From: Ignavibacteria bacterium
Lineage (GTDB): Bacteria > Bacteroidota > Ignavibacteria > Tepidaquicellales > Tepidaquicellaceae
Reading direction: 5' to 3'
NCBI GenBank assembly: GCA_016929695.1
Contig: JAFGII010000072.1
Coordinates: 1 to 50,063, forward strand
Length of the DNA: 50,063 nucleotides
Shown: in pieces, positions 36,538 to 45,099 of the stretch
Layout of the letters: the number at the start of each line of letters is the position of its first letter
Position numbering within the stretch: position 1 is the first letter of the stretch
Position numbers and translations under genes: made by a program
Notes under the pieces: model-generated
What the model was told of the DNA's origin: nothing
Seen by the model: the letters and a program-made list of their open reading frames with translations, nothing else
Databases searched by the model: none

Positions 36538-37179
36538 CTAATTAACAGTCCTCAGTTTAAGTTCTGTTGTCCCGATTTTAATTATATCGCTGTCCTTTAA
36601 TTCTGTTTCTTCAATTTCCGTTCCGTTAATAAAAGTACCGTTTGTTGATAATTCATCTTTTATTTTAAACCTTCCCGACCTGAAAAGTATCATACAATGA
36701 GGATTTGATACAGCAGGATCCGATATAATAATATCCCCTTGCCCTCCCCCTGTAATCAGATTTCGTCCTTCGTATAATCTGTAATCTTCTCCTTCAGCAC
36801 TCCAAGTAAAAGTAATCAGCCAGCCGGCAAGCTTTCTTGACTGTCTGATTTCTTCCTTAATCCCATCTTTTGACGGTTCATTAACAATAACGGTTTTTTT
36901 ACTCCCTTTAGCTTCGCCGGAAACATTTACTTGCTCAACAACAGTATTCTTCATTGATTCGTCCAAGTTATCAGAATATGCTACGGTAGGAGAAGAATGA
37001 ATCGCTGAACCTATTTTCTGCGCCAGTTCCGGAGAGGGACAAATAGGGCAGACATCATACTTTGCATCGTAAATATGACCGTTTGGACAAATTTTTGTTG
37101 CCTGGCTTAATTCTGCACCGCATATAATACAAAACTTTGAGTCATTGCTGTTTACTGAATTACATTTTGGACAATTCAT
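36538..37179 (-). CDS. Zinc-ribbon FHA protein (soluble)
   Basis: A 213-residue cytosolic protein with an N-terminal zinc ribbon (C3-C6, C17-C20), a second Cys/His set (C31, H35, C44, C47), a linker with threonines in KNTVV and KKTVIV settings, and a C-terminal FHA domain (about 130-212). The FHA has NPH for the usual SRxH (SNPH, 158-161) and STNGTFIN (178-185). The usual Gly-Arg in the first loop reads G-G (ITGGGQGD). The arginine normally touches the phosphothreonine, so binding may be changed or lost. It is the first gene of the operon, after a 168-bp gap following cinA, and may be a regulatory adaptor. Confidence 0.9.
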   Translation of the reverse strand: MNCPKCNSVNSNDSKFCIICGAELSQATKICPNGHIYDAKYDVCPICPSPELAQKIGSAIHSSPTVAYSDNLDESMKNTVVEQVNVSGEAKGSKKTVIVNEPSKDGIKEEIRQSRKLAGWLITFTWSAEGEDYRLYEGRNLITGGGQGDIIISDPAVSNPHCMILFRSGRFKIKDELSTNGTFINGTEIEETELKDSDIIKIGTTELKLRTVN

Positions 37180-37347
37180 TTTCTAATAATTTTAATTTAA
37201 TAAATTTAATTTCAAATACCCCGCAATATATTTTTCTTATATCTTTCAGAATTATATTTTTTAATAAAAATAAAAAAATCTGACGTCATTTAAAAGAAAC
37301 TAAATAATAATTTCTTAATGAATGATTTTTCCTGTTCGAAAGAAACT

Positions 37348-38598
37348 CTATATCTGCAATAGCTCTTTACGTAATATTTCCAATGCCATTTTTGCGGAAC
37401 GGAGTTTATTGTTATCCCTTCTTTGACCGAAAAGGAACTGTTTTGCGTATTGTTTTTCCGGACTTGCGAATCCGATGTAAACAAGACCTACAGGTTTCTC
37501 CTCGCTTCCGCCTTCAGGACCGGCAATTCCAGTTATAGATAACGAATAATCTGAACTGAATATTTTTCTTGAATTAACTGCCATTTGTACTGCCGTTTCT
37601 TCGCTGACTGCACCTTTGGAGACAAGCAGATCGTTGCTGACATTAAGTATATTAACTTTAGATTCATTAGAATATACGTTGACACCGCCGAGAAAATACT
37701 TAGAACTTCCGCTGATATCCGTAATCAATGAAGCAAGCAGTCCCCCTGTGCAGGATTCTGCAGTTGACAATGTTTTATTTTTTTCCGCAAGTAATTTTCC
37801 TATTATTTCTTCAAGTAAATCGTCATTTGAACCATAGACATATTTACCGATTTTTTCATTCAATTTGTTTTCGACGGCATTTAATTTCGCATTTGCATGT
37901 TCTTCATCCGTAGCACGGATATCCACTCTGAGTCTCACACCTGCAGCAGAAGGTAAAAATGCAAGTTTATCATCTCCTGTAAGTTGTTTAATATCGCCGA
38001 CTATCTCGAATAATACCGATTCACTTATTCCTGTTGTTAAATAAGTTTTTGATTTCAGTACATAGTCAATTTTGTCTGAATATTTTTCTCTCAGCATTGG
38101 AATTACTGAATCGGTCAGCATAGGTTTCATCTCGAAAGGAACTCCAGGTAATGCAATGTAATGCTTATCCTCTTTTTCAAAATACATTCCCGGTGCAGTA
38201 CCGTTTCTGTTCCAGATTATCATAGCACTTTTTGGTACTAATGCCTGTTCTTTATTTATCTCCGGCATTTTAATTCCCCTGCTCTTGAATATTGTCCTGA
38301 CATTTTCCAGAATGTTTTCGTCGAGAATAAGTTCATCGCCAAAATATTCAGTCATAACTGGTTTTGTAATATCGTCGTGGGTCGGACCCAGACCGCCGGT
38401 TATAACGGTTACATCATAATTTAATGCCGAATCATCAAGCTCGGCAGTCAGTTCTTCCTTATTGTCTCCTATAGTGATAATCTTCTTAACCGGAATTCCG
38501 GTTGAAAATAGTTTTTCCGCAATAAACTGTGAATTAGTATTCGAAATCTGTCCTATAAGGATTTCATCGCCTATCGAAATTATTTTTGAAACCGGCAT
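37348..38598 (-). CDS. cinA: CinA: ADP-ribose pyrophosphatase/NMN deamidase-type protein
   Basis: The 416-residue protein has the full CinA architecture. The N-terminal MoCF/COG1058 domain (about 1-175) carries ITGGLGPTHDD. A linker region follows, then the C-terminal CinA/PncC domain (about 255-412) with TAESCTGGLLAS, SKYFLGGVNVYSNESK and TGIAGPEGGSEEKPVG. In NAD recycling this domain deamidates NMN; the N-terminal domain has ADP-ribose pyrophosphatase activity. It is the last gene of the housekeeping operon, 2 bp after pgpA. Confidence 0.95.
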   Translation of the reverse strand: MPVSKIISIGDEILIGQISNTNSQFIAEKLFSTGIPVKKIITIGDNKEELTAELDDSALNYDVTVITGGLGPTHDDITKPVMTEYFGDELILDENILENVRTIFKSRGIKMPEINKEQALVPKSAMIIWNRNGTAPGMYFEKEDKHYIALPGVPFEMKPMLTDSVIPMLREKYSDKIDYVLKSKTYLTTGISESVLFEIVGDIKQLTGDDKLAFLPSAAGVRLRVDIRATDEEHANAKLNAVENKLNEKIGKYVYGSNDDLLEEIIGKLLAEKNKTLSTAESCTGGLLASLITDISGSSKYFLGGVNVYSNESKVNILNVSNDLLVSKGAVSEETAVQMAVNSRKIFSSDYSLSITGIAGPEGGSEEKPVGLVYIGFASPEKQYAKQFLFGQRRDNNKLRSAKMALEILRKELLQI

Positions 38599-38600
38599 AT

Positions 38601-39122
38601 TTATAATAATTTAATTAACACAATAATTAAATAAGAAATTGTTCCCGCATATATACCTGCGATAATATCATCCATTAATACTCCGAAAACATTTTTCATC
38701 CCGTCAAAATATCCCGCAGGCTGTAATTTTACAATGTCAAAAAAACGAAACGCGATAAAAGAAATTATCACCTCTTTCAAACCAAGTTGTTCAGAATAAC
38801 CGTTCAATAATTTTAAAATTATCAAAGCAATCCACATTCCGATGACTTCGTCAATCACTAGAACTGATGGGTCATCACCGAATTTTTTCAAAATTTTCCT
38901 TGCGGTCAGCAGACATAATAAAAAGCATACGGCTGTTAATGCGGCAATAATAAAGATATTATCGAAACCCGGAATCAGTATAAATATTAATGCAAACATA
39001 CTTCCGAAGGTACCGCTCGCTACAGGTACATATCCTACAAAAAGAGCGCTGTTAAGTAAATTCGAAAATAAGTCAATTTTAATTGAATTATCTGCTGTTT
39101 TCCTTGTTTTTATTAACTTCAT
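38601..39122 (-). CDS. pgpA: Phosphatidylglycerophosphatase A
   Basis: This 173-residue membrane protein of the PgpA family dephosphorylates phosphatidylglycerol phosphate to phosphatidylglycerol. The acidic signature is present: VIDEVIGMW, AFRFFDIVKLQPAGYFDGMKN and GVLMDDIIAGIY. There are four or so membrane helices. The start lies 35 bp inside pgsA, the enzyme of the preceding step, so the two are translationally coupled. Confidence 0.93.
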   Translation of the reverse strand: MKLIKTRKTADNSIKIDLFSNLLNSALFVGYVPVASGTFGSMFALIFILIPGFDNIFIIAALTAVCFLLCLLTARKILKKFGDDPSVLVIDEVIGMWIALIILKLLNGYSEQLGLKEVIISFIAFRFFDIVKLQPAGYFDGMKNVFGVLMDDIIAGIYAGTISYLIIVLIKLL

Positions 39123-39690
39123 TTGTTTTTATTTTCTGATACACATAATCCAGCCCTGTATAAACAGTTATTAAAGTAACCGTCAGAATCAAAGCATAAT
39201 TCAAAGGTGAATTATATAAAAAATCTGCTATTTCCGATTTAATATTCACATTATTTATTAAAGTAGATATAAACATTAATCCTAGTATAACGAATATGTA
39301 AGTCATCTGAATAAATGTCTTTGTCTTCGATATAAAAGAAGTTTTAAGTGTGATACCTTTGTATTCATCGTATGACCTTAATAAAGTAATTATTAAATCC
39401 CTTACGGCAATCAGAATTAACATCCATAATGGCATTATTTCTTTTATATAAAAGAAAATAAATGCAAAAGTTGTTAAAACTTTATCTGCAAAAGGGTCAA
39501 GGAATATTCCTATTTTAGTAACAGATCTAAATTTTCTCGCATACCAGCCGTCATACCAGTCGGTCAGGGATGCAATAATATAAATTATAAATGCTATCCT
39601 CAGATTTACCGGATTATCCTTCAGAGCAAGGAATAAAAACACAGGTGATAGAATAATTCTTATTACCGTTAACTGATTCGGAAATGTCAT
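39088..39690 (-). CDS. pgsA: CDP-diacylglycerol--glycerol-3-phosphate 3-phosphatidyltransferase
   Basis: A CDP-alcohol phosphatidyltransferase of 200 residues with the signature DWYDGWYARKFRSVTKIGIFLDPFADK (D-G-x2-A-R-x8-G-x3-D-x3-D, about 43-70). It makes phosphatidylglycerol phosphate from CDP-diacylglycerol and glycerol-3-phosphate. It spans the membrane several times. It overlaps pgpA by 35 bp and follows ssb with a 15-bp gap. Confidence 0.94.
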   Translation of the reverse strand: MTFPNQLTVIRIILSPVFLFLALKDNPVNLRIAFIIYIIASLTDWYDGWYARKFRSVTKIGIFLDPFADKVLTTFAFIFFYIKEIMPLWMLILIAVRDLIITLLRSYDEYKGITLKTSFISKTKTFIQMTYIFVILGLMFISTLINNVNIKSEIADFLYNSPLNYALILTVTLITVYTGLDYVYQKIKTNEVNKNKENSR

Positions 39691-39705
39691 TCTGAAGTAA
39701 ATTAT

Positions 39706-40143
39706 TTAAAATGGAAGGTCATCCTTCTGTTCTTTATCGGGATCCGGAATTACATTATCCTCCTCATGCGGTTTATCGTTAACACCTGAGCCGACTGAGT
39801 AGCTGCCGTCCTGCTTACTGTCAAGCATTCTCATCTCATTGATTACGATTGAAGTAGACCATCTTTTCTGACCTTCTTTTTCAAATTCAGAATATTTTAT
39901 ACTGCCTTCACAGTATATCAGGCTCCCCTTCTTGAGATATTTATGAATAACTTCTGCAAGTCCTCTCCACGCTACAAGCCTGTGCCATTCGGTTTTTTCT
40001 ATTTTGTTTCCTTTGTCATCTTTATATGAACTGTTTGTTGCGAGTGAAAAACTGCAATATGGAGCACCGGAAGAATGATATTTCAGTTCTGGGTCATTGC
40101 CCAAATGTCCTATTAAAATTACCTTATTAATACTTTTTGCCAT
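39706..40143 (-). CDS. ssb: Single-stranded DNA-binding protein
   Basis: The 145-residue protein has an N-terminal OB fold (INKVILIGHLGNDPELKYHSSG, WHRLVAWRGLAEV, KYLKKGSLIYCEG) followed by a short acidic, disordered tail that ends in the classic DDLPF tip used to recruit repair and replication partners. It lies between the propeller gene and pgsA in the housekeeping operon, with 4- and 15-bp gaps. Confidence 0.96.
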   Translation of the reverse strand: MAKSINKVILIGHLGNDPELKYHSSGAPYCSFSLATNSSYKDDKGNKIEKTEWHRLVAWRGLAEVIHKYLKKGSLIYCEGSIKYSEFEKEGQKRWSTSIVINEMRMLDSKQDGSYSVGSGVNDKPHEEDNVIPDPDKEQKDDLPF

Positions 40144-40147
40144 AGGT

Positions 40148-41020
40148 TTAGTTTTTAATTAATAAATGAATTTTATCTTTCTCAAGTAAATATAATTTAT
40201 TGTATCCTGTTACAGCCAGATCAGTCAGATTTTTTATCTTAATACTGCGCGGTAATGCAATTTTTTCCTGATATGAATTTTTGTTTACATCATAAGAAAT
40301 TATTCCTGATTTTGACATTACATACAATAAATCCGAATAAATTGCTATTGATATAATATCATCAGAAGTTAATTCGGAAATGAATGTACCGAAATTATCG
40401 TATCTTAATACTGAATTTTTTTGCCTGTCAAAAATGTACACGTTATTTTTTGAATCACGAACAATTTTAACCGGATTACTCAGTGCTCCTGAAACTGACT
40501 GATAACTTCCGAAATAAGAGACCGGAGTCAGTGAACCCGAGAATAAAACGACTTTGGGATTATCTCCGTCAAGCACGAATAAATCAATTGAATTCACCGG
40601 AACGGCACATACAGGTTTTCTGATTTTAAATTTATCTTCTATTATCTCAGAATCCGTTAATAATGAAGAAATAAATCCAAGATTCAAATCAAATGTCTGA
40701 ATACGGCTGTTTAATTTATCCGAAACAAAAATATTCGTTCCGTTACTCGCATCTATATGTGCAGGAGAAAAAAAATCACCGTTTTTCCATCCTTTTTTTC
40801 CCGCTCTTTTTATCTCCTTAAGTTCTGCTGAATATTTCACTATTTCCGAATTATCGGTATCAAGGATATATATGAAACCTTTTCCGTCATCTGTTACAGA
40901 AACCGCATTATTAAAATTTCCCGATGATTTATATATAACATAATTTGTATCCTGCTTATCATCGCAGTATGACAAATTTATTAATATCAATTGCAATAAG
41001 AAAACAATAATTATTTTCAT
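40148..41020 (-). CDS. Exported six-bladed beta-propeller (NHL-like) protein
   Basis: An exported protein with NHL-like repeats (DDGKGFIYILDTDNSEIVKYS, DKLNSRIQTFD, DSKNNVYIFDRQKNSVLRYD). The signal peptide begins MKIIIVFLLQ, so I use the ATG at 41020, four bases after the nuoN stop; an in-frame ATG at 41053 would overlap nuoN and add 11 residues. The family binds proteins or ligands without a shared catalytic activity. Its role here is unknown. Confidence 0.85.
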   Translation of the reverse strand: MKIIIVFLLQLILINLSYCDDKQDTNYVIYKSSGNFNNAVSVTDDGKGFIYILDTDNSEIVKYSAELKEIKRAGKKGWKNGDFFSPAHIDASNGTNIFVSDKLNSRIQTFDLNLGFISSLLTDSEIIEDKFKIRKPVCAVPVNSIDLFVLDGDNPKVVLFSGSLTPVSYFGSYQSVSGALSNPVKIVRDSKNNVYIFDRQKNSVLRYDNFGTFISELTSDDIISIAIYSDLLYVMSKSGIISYDVNKNSYQEKIALPRSIKIKNLTDLAVTGYNKLYLLEKDKIHLLIKN

Positions 41021-41024
41021 CTTT

Positions 41025-42452
41025 TTACTTGAAGGGTGTTTTAAACAAAGCAAAGAAATACTGTGGAAATATCCCGAACAAAAATGTCAGAAAAGCTGCA
41101 ATCAAAATCGAAAGCGAGGGCATTGAATCAATTTTATAAACATCTCCGTTTGCTGGAGGATTGAACCACATATAAACAACGATTTTCAAATAATAATAGA
41201 GTGAAATGACACTGAACAATATAGCAGAAATGGAAAGCCATATCAGATTAGACTGTATCGCAGCATAAAATAAATAATATTTGCCCCAAAATCCCGCAAG
41301 CGGTGGAATACCGCCGAGCGAAAAAAGGAAAATCGTCAGCGGTATAGCCAGCTGTGGATTTGTTCTTGCAAGTCCTTTATAATCCTCAATATCTACATTT
41401 CTGTATTCATTTATTCCTTCAGCAGGCTTTTCTATCAGTGATACAATTATAAAAGCACCCAGTTGCATTAGTGTATATGCGAGAAGATAAAATGAAACAC
41501 TTTTGATGGATAAATCATTCATAGCAGCAACACCTACAAGAATATACCCCGCACTTGCTATGGAAGAGAATGCAAGAATTCTTTTAATATTTGACTGAGC
41601 AAGGGCGGTAACATTTCCTATCAGCATCGTAAGTAAAGCGATTATACTGAAAATCAGTCTGAAATTATCGCTGGCGGTATACACTATAAAAGGTGTTATT
41701 GTACCAACTGCCGCAATTTTTCCTGCGGTTGACATCAGTCCTGTAATAGTCGTAGGTGCACCTTCATAAACATCAGGCACCCATAAATGAAAAGGAAAGA
41801 GTCCCATTTTGAAGAAAAAACCTATCATAAAAAGCGCAGAACCTATCAGGAACACTGGATTTTTAAACACAGATGTATCCTGAAATATATTAGCATAACT
41901 CATTGAACCTGTTATACCGTAAATTAAAGAAATACCGAATAACAAAAATCCTGTCATAAATGCACCAAGAAGAAAATATTTTAAAGCACTTTCGTTGGAT
42001 TTAATACGTTTCCTTAAAAAACCTGTTAATATATAAAAGCTGATAGACATCAATTCCAGACCTACAAATACAGTAATCAAATTATATGATTGAATCATAA
42101 TTAGCATTCCGGCAGTTGAAAACAATACCAGAGAATAAAATTCAATAAAGTTAATTTCCTCTTTTTCAATATATGCTTTAGCGGAGAGTGTACTCAATAA
42201 TACTGCAAAAAGGGCAATGATAGAAAACAGTGTTGTAATATTATTAACTCGGAGAAAATTGTTATAGATTAAATATTCCTTATCAAGATAACCGAAGGAA
42301 TAATAAATCGCTGCAATTAATGCAATCAATGTAACTGCGTAAACATATTTAGTCGATTTTTTATAAAATGAACCGACAAGAATTGTAATAACTGCCGAAA
42401 CTGAAATAATCAGTAATGGTATGGAATTTAAGAAGTCAATTGTTTTAATCAT
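41025..42452 (-). CDS. nuoN: NADH-quinone oxidoreductase subunit N
   Basis: The 475-residue protein has about 14 membrane helices and the antiporter-like proton-channel domain, including VFVGLELMSISFYILTG (key Glu), KYFLLGAFMTGF (key Lys), FKMGLFPFHLWVPDVYEGAP and GIPPLAGFWGKYYLF. This is the NuoN type within the NuoL/M/N family. None of the other nuo genes is in the window, and the neighbours (VanZ-like, propeller) are not complex I genes, so nuoN is separated from its usual nuoL-nuoM context or is an additional copy. Confidence 0.93.
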   Translation of the reverse strand: MIKTIDFLNSIPLLIISVSAVITILVGSFYKKSTKYVYAVTLIALIAAIYYSFGYLDKEYLIYNNFLRVNNITTLFSIIALFAVLLSTLSAKAYIEKEEINFIEFYSLVLFSTAGMLIMIQSYNLITVFVGLELMSISFYILTGFLRKRIKSNESALKYFLLGAFMTGFLLFGISLIYGITGSMSYANIFQDTSVFKNPVFLIGSALFMIGFFFKMGLFPFHLWVPDVYEGAPTTITGLMSTAGKIAAVGTITPFIVYTASDNFRLIFSIIALLTMLIGNVTALAQSNIKRILAFSSIASAGYILVGVAAMNDLSIKSVSFYLLAYTLMQLGAFIIVSLIEKPAEGINEYRNVDIEDYKGLARTNPQLAIPLTIFLFSLGGIPPLAGFWGKYYLFYAAIQSNLIWLSISAILFSVISLYYYLKIVVYMWFNPPANGDVYKIDSMPSLSILIAAFLTFLFGIFPQYFFALFKTPFK

Positions 42453-42461
42453 ATACTGCGT

Positions 42462-42911
42462 TTAATTTGAGCCTGTTAACTTTTGCTTCAGAAAATTTGG
42501 TTTAAAGTAATTCTGATAAAATATAACTAAAATCAATCCAAGCAAAGAACCAACAACATCGGCAAAAAAGTCCAGTACCTCCGCGGAACGGTTAGGTACG
42601 AGAGCCTGATGTAACTCATCCGAGACTGAATATAAAATTGTAAAAATTAAGGAAAAAGCCAATGGATTTTTTGTTATAAAAGCAGGCTTTTCAATATTTG
42701 AAAATGAAAGATAAGACAGTAAAAATGCAAAGAAATAAATCCCGGCGTGTATTAACTTGTCGTTCAATTCAAATGTTATTTCCGGAAGATTATCTCCGGG
42801 AATTGATGACAAAATAAAAATCAATATCAGATAAAGAATTAACGGTAAATGGTATATATAAAATTTCTTATTCAAATTTAATACTGAGTTTAGTTTCCGG
42901 GATGAAATCAA
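42462..42911 (-). CDS. VanZ-like family membrane protein
   Basis: A 149-residue protein with four predicted helices and the VanZ-like segments DKLIHAGIYFFAFLL, SVSDELHQALVPNRSAEVLDFFADVVGSLLG. The DELHQ-x-P-R motif is typical. VanZ-family proteins are linked to glycopeptide resistance and cell-envelope stress, with no established enzymatic activity. The ATG at 42911 overlaps nnr by 44 bp; a TTG at 42875 would shorten the overlap to 8 bp and could be the true start. Confidence 0.88.
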   Translation of the reverse strand: MISSRKLNSVLNLNKKFYIYHLPLILYLILIFILSSIPGDNLPEITFELNDKLIHAGIYFFAFLLSYLSFSNIEKPAFITKNPLAFSLIFTILYSVSDELHQALVPNRSAEVLDFFADVVGSLLGLILVIFYQNYFKPNFLKQKLTGSN

Positions 42912-44436
42912 TCAAGTCGCCCGCCAGAGTTGAACTGCTTCCCGTTTTACGGAAAAGATTATCACCGCATTTCCCATGAAGATAACATCCGTAAACTGAT
43001 GATTTTACCGCATCACCTGTTACAGAATAAACAGAGGATATAATACCGGATAAAACATCACCGCTTCCTATTGTTGCCAAATTTTCCCTGCCGGTTCTGT
43101 TAATATAAAAATATTTACCGTCTGTAATTATCGTTGGAGAATTTTTCAGTACAAGAATGACATTATATTTCTTTGCAAAATCTGTTGATATTTTGTAAAT
43201 ATCCTTCTTTATTTCATCAACCGAACATCCGCTGAGTACAGAAAACTCCCCGTAATGTGGTGTAAGTATAGTTTTATTATTTTTCTTTTTAAAAATGTCA
43301 AGTTTTCCCTTTAAGGCATTTAATCCGTCTGCGTCTATAATAAACTTATGGTCAAACTCCTCAAGTATTTTTATTATTAATTCCTGCGTATCCGCGTCTC
43401 TTCCTATTCCGGGACCAACTAAAGTTGCATCGCTCCATTTAATTTTTTCTCTTATTAAATCAATTCCCTTTGAAGTAATGCATTTATTCTTATTTTCAGG
43501 TAAAGGTAATGTAATAACTTCCGTTGTCTTAATTTCAAGAATTTTATTTATTGACTCCGGTATCCCGGCAATTACTGCACCGCAGCCCGTCCTCATAGCC
43601 GACATTGAACTTAAATAAACCGCTCCTGAGAAGCCTTTCTTTCCGCCGAGTATGAATAACTTCCCGTTGGAATATTTATTGGAATTTATATTTCTCTCGG
43701 GAAGAATATCCCTCATATCATTTTGTTCTGTTTCGTAAATGTTTCTTTCATTATAACGGTCAAATTCCCAGGACGGAATACCTATATCAACGGTTTCAAT
43801 CTTACCGCTTGTCTCCCTTCCTTTTCCAAAAAGCGAATTAAATTTATTTACCGACATTGAAATGGTTATATCGGCTTTTAATAAATCTCTGCTGTCGTTA
43901 TAATCTTTTAATCCGCTGACAGTATCAACGGCTATAACTTTTTTTGATTTAATAGTATTCAGAAAGTTAAAAATGTCTCTTAAATGTTTATCCAGTTCAC
44001 CCCTGAAACCCACACCAAAAACCGCATCAATAATCAAAATGCCTTTTCCAATTTTTGTATCCTTAAGAATTTTTTTGAATTCTTTCAGGCTGCTGATTTC
44101 AGAAATTCTAAAATACGGGACATTCAGATTTTTTAGAATATTATAGTTGATAAAGGCATCCCCTTTTAATTCTTTCAGCGGATACATCGAAAGAATTAAT
44201 ATTTCCGTTTTTGATTCCGATAAATGCCTTGCAATTACGAATCCGTCACCGGCATTATTTCCTTTCCCGGAAAGCAGAATGCATTTTGTGATATTATTTT
44301 CGAAAATAAATTTTTTAATAAAGCGTGCGGAATTAGCACCTGCATTTTCCATTAAAATTATTGAAGGTATATTATTATTTTCAATAATTTTCTTTTCTGC
44401 CTCAAGAATCTCCGTATTAAAGAAAACGCTTCTCAT
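42868..44436 (-). CDS. nnr: Bifunctional NAD(P)HX epimerase / ADP-dependent dehydratase
   Basis: This 522-residue protein repairs hydrated NAD(P)H. The N-terminal YjeF_N domain (about 1-215) is the epimerase (NAGDGFVIARHL, AVDTVSGLKD). The C-terminal YjeF_C domain (about 240-515) is the ADP-dependent dehydratase (LGGKKGFSGAVYLSS, GPGIGRD, LTPHYGEFSVLSG, ATIGSGDVLSGII). It overlaps rpe by 4 bp and shares the housekeeping operon with cinA, another nicotinamide-nucleotide repair gene. Confidence 0.96.
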   Translation of the reverse strand: MRSVFFNTEILEAEKKIIENNNIPSIILMENAGANSARFIKKFIFENNITKCILLSGKGNNAGDGFVIARHLSESKTEILILSMYPLKELKGDAFINYNILKNLNVPYFRISEISSLKEFKKILKDTKIGKGILIIDAVFGVGFRGELDKHLRDIFNFLNTIKSKKVIAVDTVSGLKDYNDSRDLLKADITISMSVNKFNSLFGKGRETSGKIETVDIGIPSWEFDRYNERNIYETEQNDMRDILPERNINSNKYSNGKLFILGGKKGFSGAVYLSSMSAMRTGCGAVIAGIPESINKILEIKTTEVITLPLPENKNKCITSKGIDLIREKIKWSDATLVGPGIGRDADTQELIIKILEEFDHKFIIDADGLNALKGKLDIFKKKNNKTILTPHYGEFSVLSGCSVDEIKKDIYKISTDFAKKYNVILVLKNSPTIITDGKYFYINRTGRENLATIGSGDVLSGIISSVYSVTGDAVKSSVYGCYLHGKCGDNLFRKTGSSSTLAGDLIDFIPETKLSIKFE

Positions 44437-45092
44437 TTCATCTCTATATTTTTAAGCATATTTTTAACAGTTCTCGCTTTATTTTCAGATTTAAAAATTG
44501 CGGCACCTGCGACAAACATATCCGCACCTGCTTCAAAAACAGTTCTTATGTTAGATTCGTCTATACCGCCGTCAACCTCGATAATAGTCTTATATTTTTC
44601 GTGAATGATAACATCTTTTAATTGTCTGATTTTTTTCAGACTGCGTTCAATAAAATTCTGACCTCCGAATCCGGGATTGACACTCATCACCAGAACAAAA
44701 TCAAGTTCGGGAAGAATATCGCATAAAAAATCCACCGGAGTTGAAGGATTGATTGCAACCCCCGCTTTTATACCTTCTGATTTAATAATTGAAACAGTAC
44801 GGTGCAGATGCATGTTATTTTCAAAATGAACCGATATGTAATCGGCGCCTGCTTTAACAAAATCACCAATATACTTATCCGGATTTTCAATCATTAAGTG
44901 AACATCCAGAGGTAAAGTCGTAATTTCATTGACCTTGGATACAATCATCGAACCGTATGTAATATTAGGAACGAAATGCCCGTCCATAATATCACAATGT
45001 ATCCCCTGCACTCCGGCATTTTCAACAAGTTTTATTTCTTCAGCAAGTTTTCCAAAATCCGCTGATAATATTGATGGGTATATTCCTTTCAT
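44433..45092 (-). CDS. rpe: Ribulose-phosphate 3-epimerase
   Basis: A 219-residue TIM barrel that interconverts ribulose-5-phosphate and xylulose-5-phosphate. Motifs: PSILSADFGKL, IHCDIMDGHFVPNIT, LDVHLMI, HFEN, VMSVNPGFGGQ and IEVDGGID, giving the metal-binding His/Asp set and the phosphate site. It follows the PASTA gene by 7 bp and overlaps nnr by 4 bp. Confidence 0.97.
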   Translation of the reverse strand: MKGIYPSILSADFGKLAEEIKLVENAGVQGIHCDIMDGHFVPNITYGSMIVSKVNEITTLPLDVHLMIENPDKYIGDFVKAGADYISVHFENNMHLHRTVSIIKSEGIKAGVAINPSTPVDFLCDILPELDFVLVMSVNPGFGGQNFIERSLKKIRQLKDVIIHEKYKTIIEVDGGIDESNIRTVFEAGADMFVAGAAIFKSENKARTVKNMLKNIEMK

Positions 45093-45099
45093 TTATATT

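Noticed and set aside
20601-37179. Type VI secretion system with threonine phosphorylation pathway
   Set aside because: Kinase, PP2C and FHA genes are reminiscent of PpkA/PppA/Fha, but no TssB/C/J/K/L/M, Hcp, VgrG or ClpV gene is in the window.
37262-37300. TGACGTCA palindrome before the FHA operon
   Set aside because: Only eight bases, and I see no second copy near another promoter; too short to call an operator.
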